A stretch of DNA of 64,000 nt, taken from Methanoplanus limicola DSM 2279. Its GTDB lineage: Archaea > Halobacteriota > Methanomicrobia > Methanomicrobiales > Methanomicrobiaceae. Positions 63,999-64,000 of this stretch are shown piece after piece (positions within the stretch are counted from its first letter, which is position 1; each line of letters starts with the position of its first letter). The notes below the pieces were generated by a model, which was not told the DNA's origin, did no database searches, and saw nothing but the letters and a program-made list of their open reading frames with translations. The stretch spans positions 343,977-407,976 of the forward strand of contig NZ_CM001436.1 in NCBI RefSeq assembly GCF_000243255.1. The letters are read 5' to 3'. A program made the position numbers and the translations under genes.

Positions 63999-64000
63999 CA
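63582..64000 (+). repeat. Internal duplication of the cohesin-like gene, copy B (with +1 insertion)
   Basis: 419 bp matching copy A except for G 63934 and the extra A at 63972 that breaks the frame. It still matches at the last base of the window, so its true end is not seen. Confidence 0.95.

Overview
The window reads as the chromosome of a hydrogenotrophic methanogenic archaeon, most likely order Methanomicrobiales (a Methanoplanus-like genus is an inference from gene content and style, not a proof). Supporting genes are a 14-gene energy-converting [NiFe] hydrogenase cluster of the Eha type, formylmethanofuran:tetrahydromethanopterin formyltransferase (ftr), F420-0:glutamate ligase (cofE), an archaeal proteasome beta subunit next to the beta-CASP factor aCPSF1, a 53-residue Sec61-beta, and a tRNA-Leu without encoded CCA. 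Several genes have a TATA-like box about 25 bp before the start codon and no leader, as is common in archaea.

Layout. 0-5.9 kb: envelope and membrane genes (lipoproteins, AI-2E family permease, YdjM-like hydrolase, zinc-ribbon membrane protein) and a methyltransferase. 6-17 kb: a soluble three-PAS histidine kinase, DUF1294 protein, a 105-bp MITE-like relic, proC, an RND exporter, a Yip1/PKD pair, an AlbA_2 (Schlafen-like) regulator with a 12-bp tandem repeat, and an unrecognised 412-residue protein. 17-25 kb: STAS fusion, MFS permease, psmB-aCPSF1, and a CBS/USP/amidohydrolase operon. 25-34 kb: secG, cofE, small zinc-ribbon genes and the tightly overlapping eha operon (minus strand). 34-45 kb: a second AI-2E permease, TPR protein, 5-FCL-ftr pair, HxlR regulator divergent from hcp, AAA-nuclease, HD and ROK proteins, tRNA-Leu.

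The part from the tRNA-Leu (45.1 kb) to the right edge looks accessory: more AT-rich coding, a broken ardC-like anti-restriction gene, long non-coding repeats, and two units that look like antiviral defence. Unit 1 (46.95-52.70 kb) is a CARF-HTH regulator, a prokaryotic viperin (radical SAM, CNYRCRFC, close to animal viperin over its whole length) and, overlapping viperin by 14 nt, a 1337-residue TPR protein carrying an R-x4-H (RNYVAHG) HEPN-type RNase motif. Unit 2 (59.43-62.41 kb) is a second, different CARF-HTH protein divergent from an HhH/OGG-type DNA glycosylase-like gene and a TPR plus cold-shock-like OB-fold gene, with a 19-bp palindrome centred in the divergent promoter. I infer that both CARF proteins are ligand-sensing regulators of their neighbours.

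Between and beside these units lie seven copies of a roughly 110-bp hairpin module, four of them inside a 340-bp tandem array, surrounding two secreted proteins (a DUF3821/S-layer-like protein and a dockerin-like protein). The hairpin stem is kept while its sequence changes, which suggests a structured RNA or DNA element. A cohesin-like secreted protein with a near-identical 418-bp internal duplication, one copy frameshifted by a single base, runs to the right edge.
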